Shown here piece by piece: positions 12,854 to 21,471 of a stretch of 64,000 bases of DNA. The position numbers were made by a program, and so were the translations under genes. The stretch comes from Liolophura sinensis (taxonomy: Eukaryota > Mollusca > Polyplacophora > Chitonida > Chitonidae): contig NC_088307.1 in the NCBI RefSeq assembly GCF_032854445.1, forward strand, positions 9,176,001 to 9,240,000, written 5' to 3'. The first letter of the stretch is position 1. The number at the start of each line of letters is the position of its first letter. Under the pieces are notes generated by a model. The model was not told the origin of the DNA, did not search any database, and saw only the letters and a program-made list of their open reading frames with translations.

Positions 12854-15800
12854 TTACTACATGTACATCTCTCCCTCATTACAATGCTGTTATTATGGGA
12901 AGAGTGGGGGGGGGCAAATCTGTTCATATCATGTTACTTAAAGCGCTGTTTGTCAGCTACGCAAACAAACATGATGTGATACTGGATGTTAAATATAGGC
13001 CAAATCAAAACACTGTAGTATCAGGGTTATTACATGATAACAAAACTTCCTTAAAAAGTGAAAAGAGTTTCCAAAATCTGAGGGTTTTCTTCAGCGAAAC
13101 TTTTGAATGTATGTAGAGATGCACAACTACAACCTGAAACATGACAAAAGTGATACATATATATATATATATATATACACTGTGTGAAACAGCACCTTTC
13201 ACACTGAAAGAATTCCTGATAATATATAAATCAAGTAAACCCAGTTCAAATCCTACTTCAATTATACTTCACAAATATTCAAAAGGCAAGGAAAAGTTTG
13301 TTACCTCGTACACAATGACATAGTTCTCTTTGATGGAGCTTTCTGTGCTCTCGTTAAAGTAATCCTCCATCGTGTCCACGACTCTGTGGAGGAACTCGAT
13401 CACAAACAGTGGGGGAACTGTGGACACCAGAGACAAACACGAGTACTGTATTTATTTTATTTGAACAACAACTTTTGTTAATGACTAAGCTACTCACTCC
13501 ATCAATCACAGAAAGGTATTTTAAGGTTTGTTTGGGAAGAAGTATGATATATCACTGAAAAAATGTCAGCGAATGTAAGATTCATTATTAAAGATATATT
13601 TTATGACCTTTATTTGCCTCTAAAATGAAATTTTTTGATGTGAAATACAGTATTTTGTTCCCAGAAGTGAGAAAACAAGTCCAATTATGAGGAAAACATA
13701 TTAATATTAACTTTGCCAATGTATTTGTGATCGAACAGTGGCAGAATATCACCCAGTCACATTATAGGCCTACTGACACTGAGCTCTCCAGTACTCAAGC
13801 TGGTCTATTTCTCTTAATACATTGAGCACCAAGTGATGTAGTATTCTAGTTACTGATATTAAAGTCTAAGATATGACTCAACTCAGCATTGAGCCCTGGA
13901 TGTATCGCTGATCATGCAGATGCTCTAACCACTATGCTATCACTGATTGTGAAAATATTAATAGTGCAGGACTCACCCTCTGTTGTTACTACTGCTAAAT
14001 AATACAACTGGTTTCTGTAAATGTTGATGAGATAGTGATGTGGTGTGGGTATGACTGGTGGGACATCCTCTGGGGACACAGCCTGCAAAAGACACATATC
14101 AACTGAGAGACATGGGTGCAGAGTTTGTTACTGAAGAACTGACCAGGACACATATATGCACGAACTAAGAAAATTGACAGACTCACACAGATGGTGAACA
14201 CAATCAATGGACCATAAAATCATAACTTGTGGCTATCATAAATTTAAACAGAGGATGAAAGAGTGATATTTCTTTTGCTGAAAGCTGGACGACTCTTGCA
14301 AACAAATAAGGAGAACTTACTGTTTCACATAGATAGCATATTTTTATATTATCTAAACTTGTTTCCAACACCAGTTGATGCATAATAATTAAATGTATGG
14401 AAAACTACTCATACTCAATTACTGACCTTTCCCTGTGCTTCGAAAAAATAGTCACATATTGATTTGTTGATGACACTTTTCCAGTGCTTTTCCATAAACA
14501 CATCCCTGAAACAGAAGGACATCCATGTTAGAACTGAGCAGAGAAAACAAAACAAGCAGGCATCCACACGAAGACTGGATCTCCTAAGTAACAATATGAT
14601 CATGTTTTTGTACAATGAAAAGAGAGTCTTTTTTTTTTGGCCATTATGAGAGAGGGTCTCTTGCCCATAATGTTTTGTACTCAAGTCATGTTGTACACAA
14701 GATATTTATGGTGCTCTTGATACCCAATTTTACCCAAACAGGAAATATTTCAGGAAAAAATAACTCCTTGGGGCTACAAGCTTTAGAAATATTACTCCAT
14801 GCCACGGGTAGTTAAGTTAATAGATTAATACTATTTTTAACAATTTCCGATAATTACCTGCTTTTAATCAATTAAAGTGTTTAATCACTGAATTAAAAAA
14901 TCTGGTTGGTCCATTTCACAAGGCACTTCGCGGAACAAAGCGAACCTTTACATCTACCCTAAAACAACAGCACACACCAATTTCTGTAGTGGACTGAATC
15001 ATAGTGAGTCAGGTGTACTAAAATTTCAAAATCATGCGCCAAAAGATATGGAAATCAACACAATAGGACCAAGCCACTCAGCCTGTCTTAAATGACAAAT
15101 TTAATCAGTTGAGCAAGAAATTACACTCTCAGTCACAATAATTCTTGACTGAGAAGCTCTCAGTCAAGGCTTGCACAGCTGTCTCATCATCCATGTTTTC
15201 TGTCCGTGGCCTTGGATATAATCTGGATTTTGGATGCACTTGATGCGTCGTGTGTGCACACTGTGATTTTAAAGACAGAAAAGTCAACACTTGATGAGAT
15301 TTGCTGCATACAACTGGTCTGAAATGGATTTAAATGCGTATGAGTGATTGAAAGGAGCCTTTTCTCCTCAATCCACACAATAAATCAACATATGCTGCTG
15401 TTTTTGAGTGGATTTAATGCTTCGCGGGATGGACCAACCGTGGTTGAAAACAGACCTCAGTGTTTAATTTAGCTGAACTATGCTACGGGGTTCAATTTAC
15501 TCAAACACATTAATGATTTTAAAAACCAATGAATCATAGCATGGTACGCCAGATGCTCCAAATATCTATCTTTGTGTGGTAAAAATTAAGTAACGAACAA
15601 ACACATCCCCCGAAAAAGTTCTTTAGTTCTATCCTTATGTTTACTATCTCCCAGCATTGGGAAATTACTGGTAAACTGTTGACTTTCTTTCTTTTTCAGC
15701 ATGCAAAGGCTGTTGAAATTCTCATCTGTTTATCAAACTTGTCACGAACAGAAACTACTGAACGAATGTCTAGCCGTTGTTGTTGTTGTTCAACTTCTTG

Positions 15801-15937
15801 TTGAGCCATCTGCATCTGCCACCTGTCACCTGATCGACCAAGAGGAGTTACCATCGAGAAAACGCCAAATTTCCACAAGAATCGTTTGGCACACTGACTT
15901 ACCCGGAATTATTTATGATAAAGAAACTGTGGATCAT
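2587..15937 (-). CDS. AP3M1: AP-3 adaptor complex subunit mu, complete 13-exon gene
   Basis: Joined exons (high to low): 15903-15937, 14427-14505, 13977-14082, 13305-13417, 12590-12714, 11649-11808, 10844-10957, 9780-9853, 8375-8480, 7734-7892, 7106-7156, 5635-5703, 2587-2652. They total 1257 nt and 418 codons, the length I recall for human AP3M1, and phases agree at every junction. Residues 1 to ~140 form the longin-like domain of AP mu chains (DVFMEKHWKSV, TPHHYLIN, EMLDNGFPLA). Residues ~170-418 form the mu-homology domain (SNVPWRRTGVKY, MNPRLLDDVSFHPC, LTPTQGKYSFDPV, ending KAGRFQVRT). In the AP-3 tetramer (delta, beta3, mu3, sigma3) this subunit binds tyrosine-based sorting signals and directs cargo from endosomes to lysosomes and related organelles. 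Vertebrates have paralogues AP3M1 and AP3M2; an invertebrate copy is probably the single orthologue, so the symbol means the family. All coding blocks look intact. Confidence 0.97.
2830..3400. repeat. degenerate ~130-bp tandem repeat in the last AP3M intron
   Basis: The phrase 'tgaccttttgaccttcaact', with variants, recurs near 2842, 2972, 3102, 3237 and 3280, followed by 'tggaaa...tgtttatttctga'. Copies are diverged, which suggests an old array. A G11 run lies at about 3471. The remainder of 3481-4609 is AT-rich intron with nothing recognised. Confidence 0.7.
4610..4787 (-). mobile_element. tRNA-derived SINE, 5'-truncated, with target duplications
   Basis: Antisense copy of the window's main SINE: tail at 4617-4635, then ttttacgccgtgctcaagaa, tattatggtgggaggaaact and cccacgaccatccgcaggtt. 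The tRNA head is missing. A 10-bp direct repeat, tgacatctat, flanks it at 4610-4619 and 4778-4787, indicating insertion of an already truncated copy. Confidence 0.85.
5290..5480. repeat. ~65-bp tandem repeat, three copies
   Basis: Units contain 'cagcctcacagtatttttat' and 'ggctatcacacagtactgtg'. They include the palindrome cacagtactgtg, which is also the core of the array at 58873-59850. Lies in the last AP3M intron. Confidence 0.75.
5635..5703 (-). CDS. AP3M1: AP3M coding exon 12
   Basis: Residues 375-397, IHFTISQMAVSGIKVNRLDM then YGE. Acceptor cttgccag, donor gtgaga. Confidence 0.95.
6400..7050. repeat. ~84-bp tandem repeat in AP3M intron 11
   Basis: Alternates 'aagtgtgctaagggtgagct' with 'gacctaaatgtgtgctaggg' and 'gtcagctacatgcacacatc'. 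The main block is 6400-6780. A shorter echo at 6966-7035 follows an inserted dispersed repeat (6781-6905), which appears to have split the array. Confidence 0.8.
6781..6905 (-). repeat. dispersed repeat family R1, reverse copy
   Basis: Reverse complement matches 54921-55060 in the same order: attggcca..ttcag, then aatgtcttcag..tatgcttg, then ataaacaccttg..aaacatg, then aaaaggtt. A third partial copy is at 56090-56175. No family name recognised. Confidence 0.7.
7106..7156 (-). CDS. AP3M1: AP3M coding exon 11
   Basis: Residues 358-374, ISLQTGAAPPEANPPIS, in the place of the NLQSGAPKPEENPSL loop of vertebrate mu3. Acceptor catttcag, donor gtaagg. Confidence 0.92.
7157..8374. other. AP3M introns 9-10, nothing recognised apart from exon 10
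   Basis: The intron stretches 7157-7733 and 7893-8374 are AT-rich single-copy-looking sequence with no repeat, RNA gene or further coding block that I can see. Confidence 0.5.
7734..7892 (-). CDS. AP3M1: AP3M coding exon 10
   Basis: Residues 305-357, starting LEQVVIEVPFPKCVLNVTLT, then PTQGKYSFDP and DVGRIDPTKLPSLRGM. Acceptor tattttcag, donor gtaagt. Confidence 0.96.
8375..8480 (-). CDS. AP3M1: AP3M coding exon 9 (weak donor)
   Basis: Residues 269-304, LVAIPVYIRHNISFREGGGG then RFDITVGPKQTMGKT. Acceptor gatttcag. The only donor that keeps frame with exon 10 is ACG|gtcggt. A second GT four bases on, gtatca, would shift the frame, so the 3' boundary is less certain than the others. Confidence 0.88.
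8989..9246 (+). mobile_element. full-length tRNA-derived SINE in AP3M intron 8
   Basis: The head at 8989-9085 has an A box-like tggccaagggggttagcacg and a B box-like gagttcaagtcca, so it derives from a tRNA. The body includes ccataatgatggcg and the 3' end ttgagtacggcgtaaaacac with an (aaat)n tail. A short flanking repeat, tatctc, is present on both sides. It is inserted antisense to AP3M. Confidence 0.9.
9780..9853 (-). CDS. AP3M1: AP3M coding exon 8
   Basis: Residues 245-269, SERVLSFVPPDGNFRLISYH and IGSQ plus two bases of Asn. Acceptor ggttgcag, donor gtaaga. The PPDG-F-L-Y block is characteristic of adaptin mu chains. Confidence 0.96.
9981..10248 (+). mobile_element. full-length tRNA-derived SINE in AP3M intron 7
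   Basis: Same family as the copy at 8989-9246. Head tggctgagggggttagcatg, B box gttcaagtcca, 3' end ttgagtacggcttaaaacac. An 8-bp duplication, agtaaata, flanks it at 9971-9978 and 10249-10256. Confidence 0.92.
10844..10957 (-). CDS. AP3M1: AP3M coding exon 7
   Basis: Residues 207-244, IDCLIKLSGMPDLTLSFMNP followed by RLLDDVSFHPCVRFKRWE. Acceptor atttttcag, donor gtaaga. Core of the cargo-binding mu-homology domain. Confidence 0.96.
10958..11648. other. AP3M intron 6, nothing recognised
   Basis: Contains a T16 run near 11001. Long open frames on both strands here (about 11091-11610) only run into or across coding exon 6 and have no family signal. Confidence 0.5.
11649..11808 (-). CDS. AP3M1: AP3M coding exon 6
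   Basis: Residues 153-206, including LPTGQLSNVPWRRTGVKYAN and DAIIDKSGSTVFGEIQGY. Acceptor tgtttcag, donor gtgagt. Start of the mu-homology domain, strongly conserved. Confidence 0.96.
11838..12012. repeat. 17/18-bp minisatellite in AP3M intron 5
   Basis: About ten copies of tattcaaacatgttctc alternating with tattcaaacatgtgatac or -gatgc. It begins within 30 bp of coding exon 6. A (gaat)n microsatellite follows at about 12178-12207. Confidence 0.92.
12590..12714 (-). CDS. AP3M1: AP3M coding exon 5
   Basis: Residues 112-153, starting LLDEMLDNGFPLAVESNILK and ending TVTGKST plus a split Ser codon. Acceptor cttcccag, donor gtaggc. Closes the longin-like domain and enters the linker to the mu-homology domain. 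Confidence 0.95.
12812..12850. repeat. (TA)n microsatellite
   Basis: About 19 TA units in AP3M intron 4. Smaller TA runs occur near 6119, 13159, 21449 and 51586. Confidence 0.95.
13305..13417 (-). CDS. AP3M1: AP3M coding exon 4
   Basis: Residues 74-111, PPLFVIEFLHRVVDTMEDYF and then NESTESSIKENYVIVYE. Acceptor tccacag, donor gtaaca. Confidence 0.95.
13885..13952 (-). mobile_element. tRNA-like SINE head, second type
   Basis: Read on the minus strand, it has an A box-like gatagcatagtggttagagc and a B box-like gggctcaatgc. It does not match the main SINE head and has no intact tRNA cloverleaf that I can form, so a SINE head or tRNA pseudogene is likeliest. Confidence 0.45.
13977..14082 (-). 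CDS. AP3M1: AP3M coding exon 3
   Basis: Residues 39-74, beginning AVSPEDVPPVIPTPHHYLIN and ending VVTTE plus one base. Acceptor cttttgcag, donor gtgagt. Matches the PPVI-TPHHYLI block of the longin-like domain. Confidence 0.95.
14427..14505 (-). CDS. AP3M1: AP3M coding exon 2
   Basis: Residues 12-38, DVFMEKHWKSVINKSICDYF then FEAQGK. Acceptor ctgtttcag, donor gtcagt, ends in phase 0. Confidence 0.95.
14904..15439. mobile_element. candidate MITE-like element in AP3M intron 1
   Basis: An 11-bp inverted repeat, ggttggtccat at 14904-14914 and atggaccaacc at 15429-15439, bounds about 535 bp without coding capacity. A perfect 11-bp hairpin with a 3-nt loop (cttgactgaga-agc-tctcagtcaag) sits at 15144-15168. 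Target duplications were not clear, so the element's true ends are uncertain. Confidence 0.4.
15903..15937 (-). CDS. AP3M1: AP3M coding exon 1 (start codon)
   Basis: Encodes MIHSFFIINNS plus two bases of Gly12, then donor gtaagt. The start was chosen because mu3 proteins begin MIHSLFLIN-SG and the split GG|G codon joins exon 2 perfectly. Upstream context is CCAAACATGAT. Confidence 0.93.
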
Positions 15938-16100
15938 GTTTGGAGTGCTCTAATTTCATCAGTTGTGTACAAAAACTTCCCCTTTTTCACTCTTCCCTTC
16001 GTCTCGGGGAGCAGCCGCTGCCTTGTCAGATGACGGCAGAAGACTTCGTGTATTAAAGGGCGATAATCATGTTTGACAAGTAACTATTTGATGCCGGTAA
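15938..16100 (-). promoter_or_regulatory. AP3M 5' UTR and promoter region
   Basis: The sequence just upstream of the AP3M ATG is richer in G+C and CpG (around 15985-16045) than its flanks and has no obvious TATA box, as expected for a broadly expressed trafficking gene. The transcription start cannot be fixed from sequence alone. Confidence 0.4.
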
Positions 16101-17210
16101 CACGCAGATTTAACGAGCTGGTGAACATGCAAGTTGTATATAATCATGCAGACAAGTAATTGAAGAAAAGGTTGGGTTATAACTTTGCTAGTCAGCATTT
16201 CGATAGCAACTTTGATGACATTGTCGAAAAAACTGTTCACAACTAAACAAAAAGATGCTTATACCGTACGTGAATGCATAGCTTTCCAAATGATGAGACA
16301 GTCGTTCCGATCAAATTTATTGCTTCAGTATTTATAGTTTGTATATTCAGGAATATTTCACCTGTGTGACCAAGATCAGGTTTACGGGTGGAGGAAACCG
16401 ACTGAAACTAAAGAGAAACCCCCGCACATCACAATGAGCATACTTGACAAATGTCCTGACTCAAGGCCTCAGTCGGACTATACGCTATTGAGCTACAGCC
16501 AGGAAAACATGTCACGATCTGTATTGCTGGTCAAAGCACACATTAGACAACGTGAATAATGCTTTCCTTGATGCGAATATGCATTCTTGTTTTCCTTCAT
16601 TACAGAGTCTCTATTGGCCGTAAAGTAACGACTCAGAACTTTATTTGACCAATTTCCATTATTAAAACTGTGAAAACTGGACATGGAATTTTTTTTTTTT
16701 TTTTTTTTAGTTTCAATACTTATGCATGTATATTGTTTCTAATGTACAAACTTTCTGCAACAAACATATGAATTGTTTGAGAACAAACATATGTGAAAAA
16801 ATTAACGGAATTAACAATTCACTAACTGCTTCAGTTGATTGATTGGAACAATTAGGTCTACTGTACTTAATTGTGGAAATTGTTGATGCATAATTACATT
16901 GATGATTTTGTTATTTTTACGACGATAAAGTTTGCTGTAAGCGTGGTGGGAACAGGAGTGCCAAGGTCAGGATATAAACTATATACATAGTCCGAGAAGT
17001 TTGATAGGTCACATTCATAGGGCAGTCATGAATATCATAATATTTCTCACCCTACCTGTCAGTGTATTCGGACTTTATATGCGTAAACTACAGCCATTTG
17101 TCAGGTACCTGACAACCTTCCGTTTTACGAAACTTGCGTAAATTTAACCATACGTCAAACCTACGTAAAGTTCCCTAGGCGTATATGATGGCGATGGATC
17201 TCTACAGAAT

Positions 17211-17350
17211 GTGTTTATTTATTTATTTATTTATTTGATTGATATCTTACGCTGTACTCAAAAATATTTCACGTATTCTGCCTTAATACAGCCAGTATTA
17301 TGGTGGGAGGAAACCCGGCATGACATCAGGTTTCTGGAAGACCTTCCCAC
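17211..17350 (-). mobile_element. SINE fragment, antisense, 5'-truncated
   Basis: Tail of (ttta)n, then tcttacgctgtactcaaaaa, tattatggtgggaggaaacc and agaccttcccac. Same family as 8989-9246 but more diverged and lacking the tRNA head. Confidence 0.8.
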
Positions 17351-17819
17351 GGAATTTTGTAATTTACAGTCAATAATATGAACAACGATGCGAGTTCACC
17401 CTCGTATTATTGTGCTTTACATGCAAAACCTGAGCTCACCACCTACTGTATAAGATACCGCCCTGAACATCCCTTCTACTGTTACTGGACGCTAAAGTAA
17501 AGTACTTTACTTTATTCGATACCGTGGACATCCGGGCAGTTCACTCGTGAGACGCAACGGCAAGCAGACGACGGCAAATGCCCGGATGTACGCGGTCTCG
17601 CATACTGGCGAGCTTAAAAATGGCAAGTTCAAAGTAACCCGACCCTATCTTGAAAATTAGGACACTTTTGCACAAAAAATTGGATTTGAAGGCATATTCC
17701 ACTGGAAATGAAAACAAACATTTCTTTCCCAGCAAAATCTCAATGATCGAAATATTTGATTAGGGGCCTTTTTGGTCTGTATAGGGTTGCCTGAAACAAA
17801 CATATTTTTACAGACCATT

Positions 17820-18010
17820 TAGTTATTTATTTGATTGGTGATTTACGCCCTGCTCAGGAATGTTTCATTTCTACCACAGCGATCAGCATTATGGTGGAAG
17901 GAAACCAAGCTCTACCATGACCATCCGCAGGCTGCTCCCAGACCTTCCCACGTATGGAGAGGAAACCAGAATGAGCTGAAATTGAGCCGCAGCAACAGCA
18001 CTGGTGCTTT
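17820..18010 (-). mobile_element. SINE copy, antisense, diverged
   Basis: Contains tttgattggtgatttacgcc, cattatggtggaaggaaacc, catgaccatccgcaggctgc and ccttcccacgtatggagagg. It reaches 'ctgaaattgagccgcagcaa' near the B box and lacks a clear A box. Confidence 0.78.
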
Positions 18011-19137
18011 ATAAAAATTTGTAACACAAAACAACCTGCTACAAGATGTAATAAATATTTATTAGTGCAACAAAGGTTCACAATGCAGATAACCAGAATA
18101 CATGTAAATATGGTGATGTGTCATCTATGGTAATGGAGGCATGCAGTAGTTTCAGAACTTTGGGGTTCACAATTGAATCCAAAAGGGTGGGCTTTATTCC
18201 TTTTTTTTTTAAACACAAAGCATTCTGGGATATTGTACATCACACAGGTTAATAACTGTTTAGATGGAAAATATGACACATCATGAATCAAGATTGAAGA
18301 ATTGGCACTGTAACTTTTATAAAGAATGATAAAGGTTCTATTTGACACTTTTGTACATTTTCGTTTTGTAATAACACACTCATAGTTATATAACTTATGT
18401 TCCTTTTCATGCATTTCATGCATTTTCATGCATTTTTATTTCACAGCTCCTATGACACTGAAGGCATGATTCAAAAATATGCTTGATTTTTTGATTTTGC
18501 TTAATGTAATGCATTTTTAGTTTAAAAAATCAAACTTTCATTGCTTCTATCCTAACTATGAACAAATGTGAAGATTTTAATACACACAGCCATGATATAC
18601 ATCACAAAGCAAGATAGAAACCATATCACTGCTTATTTTTTTTTTAAGTAATACTTATAAAGCCAAATGAAGTTATTATACTGTTAGCTCAGTTTATGAA
18701 CAACATATCCCTGTCTTTACTTTTCTGAAGAAAAAAAAGGTAACTGAGAGAAATTATTTCTTAGCCTTGAACACTACTGACATCTGTCCTAAACTAAGGA
18801 GCATTACAATACACAGTTTTTGTTGGTAGGCCAATTGCTTATGTTTTACTTTGGTAAAATGTAGAGAGGTGATATAAAAAGACAAGTTTAAACATAATCA
18901 CGGAGAGATTTAATTAGAAGAAGATATGAGTATGGATAAGTTTCACAATGCTAGTGATGAATAAAACCTCATAAAAGACCATGTCACATTATTGCCATTT
19001 TGCAGTTTGCCACTACACTTGATGATGGGAGAAGTCTCTTCCACATGCCTGTCATTATGTCATCATGTACAAAGTGTTTTTTGTTGTTTTGTTCATCACT
19101 AGATTTCAGCTACCAGCAATATATTCAGCACTATTAT

Positions 19138-19500
19138 GAATGCTGTGTTTACCACTGACTTCAAGATTAAAAGACTCTTATCTGTGTTTACCACTGACTT
19201 CAAGATTAAAAGACTCTTATCTGTGTTTACCACTGACTTCAAGGTTAACAGACTCTTATCTGTGTTTACTACTGACTTCAAGATTAACAGACTCTTATCT
19301 GTGTTCACTACTGACTTCAAGATTAACAGACTCTTATCTGTGTTCATTACTGACTTCAAGATTAACAGACTCTTATCTGTGTTTACCACTGACTTCAAGA
19401 TTAACAGACTCTTATCTGTGTTTACTACTAACTTCAAGATTTACAGACTCTTATCTGTGTTTACCACTGACTTCATGATTAACAGACTCTTATCTGTGTT
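19138..19500. repeat. 39-bp minisatellite, nine copies
   Basis: Unit: ttcaagattaacagactctt then atctgtgtttaccactgac. The period is 13 codons and the unit lacks stops in several frames, so open frames of over 100 codons appear on both strands (for example the repeating TTDFKINRLLSVF). No start context or conserved domain supports translation. Confidence 0.95.
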
Positions 19501-20774
19501 AATAATTACACTTATCTTTACTCAGAATCACATTTATATGCATTAGGAATTAAACTAATCTGTTAGATGCAATTAAAGTAATACAAAAGTCTTGAATATT
19601 TGGCATCTAACTCAAGTCATTATCACAGAAGCCTATTATCAGGACAATCTTACTATTCCTGACTTTAAACAATATTTTTATCTAAGATTTAATTTACAGT
19701 CTGAAGACATTTTTTTCTGAGGTTTGATATACAACTACTTAACACGAATTCTCAAAGTGCAATTCAAAACTCTCTGAATTATGAAACCGCTTAAAAACTT
19801 ATAATTATTCACAAAGTTTAATGGAGTTATTTAAATGATTTCCCAAGTATAAACTTACAGTTAGTAGGCCTATTTGTTTACAGTTTTACAATTTAACTCT
19901 CAATATATCTGAACATAAAATTAGATTATGTATACAAGGTATGATTTAATATTAGACAGGTAACATACAAAATAACTTCACTGTTAAATTTTTATCTTTT
20001 CTGATATTAATATATGGGTGGATTTGGCATTTTACTTGACCAGATGAATGATAATGAATATATATATATAGATATAATGTAAAAAAAAAAAAAATTTTAT
20101 CATATACACAAAATTGTACAAATATATATTTTACTAATTACTACAAGAGATGGATTGTAAATTTTGCTAAAGCAGTCAAATGATTTAAGACTTTAAATAA
20201 TTATCAAAGAACTTCATACAATTAAATGCTGCTGCTATAATGTGATTTAAAAAGTATTAAATTTGAAAAGGGAAACAGAAAGAAGTCAGGTGACTTATTC
20301 ATTAAACCAGTGGGAATGATCAACTGTTACCCAATGAAGACTGTCAACATATATTTCTTGCCTAGATCTATGATATAAACATACATTTTAAACATCATTT
20401 GCATAAAACTTGAGAAATATCTGTAATATATGTGTTCAAGAGCAGAGATTAACTGCATAAAGATACAATGCGTTTCCGTGGTTTCTATCCGCAATTCTCC
20501 TAAAACCTGTAACTAACCAAGAGCTCAATTGTTCATTCATATCCATGTCCATACACACTGTTCCAAATACAATTAAAATCAAACAACTTTTCACACTCTG
20601 TTCCAAAATATCGAGCCCCGGTTGCAATTGAAACTGTTATCGTAATCTTGTGCACATGCAGTTCATGGAAAGAGTTCTCAGTTCCTCATTTTGGTACATG
20701 AATAAATTTCATTTTGCACAAGTTTGCAATGCACTGAACGTATCACAACTACAAGATCAGATTCTTCAAATCTG

Positions 20775-21060
20775 TACATTATTCAAACTTGCTGTTTGCC
20801 TTTCCAAAGTCCCAAAATTTGTCCTCGCAAAGTTCAAGAGTTATTCAAACTTGCTGTTTGCCTTTCCAAAGTCCCAAAATTTGTCCTTGCAAAGTTCAAG
20901 AGTTATTCAAACTTGCTGTTTTCCTTTCCAAAGTCCCAAAATTTGTCCTTGCAAAGTTCAAGACTTATTCAAACTTGCTGCTGTCCTTTCCAAAGTCCCA
21001 ACATTTGTCCTTGCAAAGTTCAAGAGCAATTCAAATTTGCTGCTGACATTTCCAATGTCT
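20775..21060. repeat. 62-bp minisatellite just 3' of whirlin
   Basis: Four to five copies containing ttattcaaacttgctgtttg, cctttccaaagtcccaaaat and ttgtccttgcaaagttcaag. It ends about 30 bp beyond the whirlin stop (minus strand), so it should be transcribed in the whirlin 3' UTR. Confidence 0.9.
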
Positions 21061-21088
21061 AAGAAGTCACTGAAAAGTCAATAACGCC

Positions 21089-21301
21089 TTAAGATTTTCT
21101 GCATCTCTCCAAAATAGCCTTGACATCAGTACTTGTTTCTGTCACTAAAAGTTCCATTCGGTCCAAGGACTTATTTTTGAAGGCTTCAGCAATGGCGCGC
21201 GCTGCATCGTTATGCTCCATCCCAACCAAGCAGCGCCTGTTTACTTCCAGTAAAACATGGCCTACTTTTATCCCACCAGATTCATACGCCGAGCCACCAG
21301 G
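21089..21301 (-). CDS. WHRN: whirlin last exon W14: second half of PDZ3, stop
   Basis: Seventy codons, PGGSAYESGGIKVGHVLLEV ... MELLVTE, then a short tail TSTDVKAILERCRKS and TAA at 21089-21091. Vertebrate whirlin stops a few residues after the equivalent VTE, so this tail is somewhat longer and different. Confidence 0.95.
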   Translation of the reverse strand, partial: PGGSAYESGGIKVGHVLLEVNRRCLVGMEHNDAARAIAEAFKNKSLDRMELLVTETSTDVKAILERCRKS

Positions 21302-21439
21302 CTGAAAATATACAGAACATTGAATGATCAAAATTTTTTGTGAAAATATAGGTTTCACAGGTTTATATCGTCAACTGTTCATTTTTTTCTTGAAGCAAAT
21401 GTACTTACAAATCTGAATTTTTCCGTCACTGACTTTCAA

Positions 21440-21471
<32 letters not shown>

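Larger units (their letters stand above)
16101..21088. other. intergenic region between whirlin 3' end and AP3M 5' end
   Basis: About 5 kb with no recognised gene. It holds two SINE fragments and two minisatellites listed separately, a T22 run at about 16690, and very AT-rich DNA (18440-20400) with no other structure. The whirlin 3' UTR must occupy its right-hand end. Confidence 0.6.

Noticed and set aside
15701-16033. 110-codon plus-strand frame across AP3M exon 1
   Set aside because: Antisense shadow of the less AT-rich AP3M 5' region.
19099-19546. Three overlapping frames of over 110 codons
   Set aside because: Generated by the 39-bp minisatellite; open on both strands at once.
20650-21084. 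144-codon plus-strand open frame next to the whirlin stop
   Set aside because: Most of it is the 62-bp repeat; no independent support.
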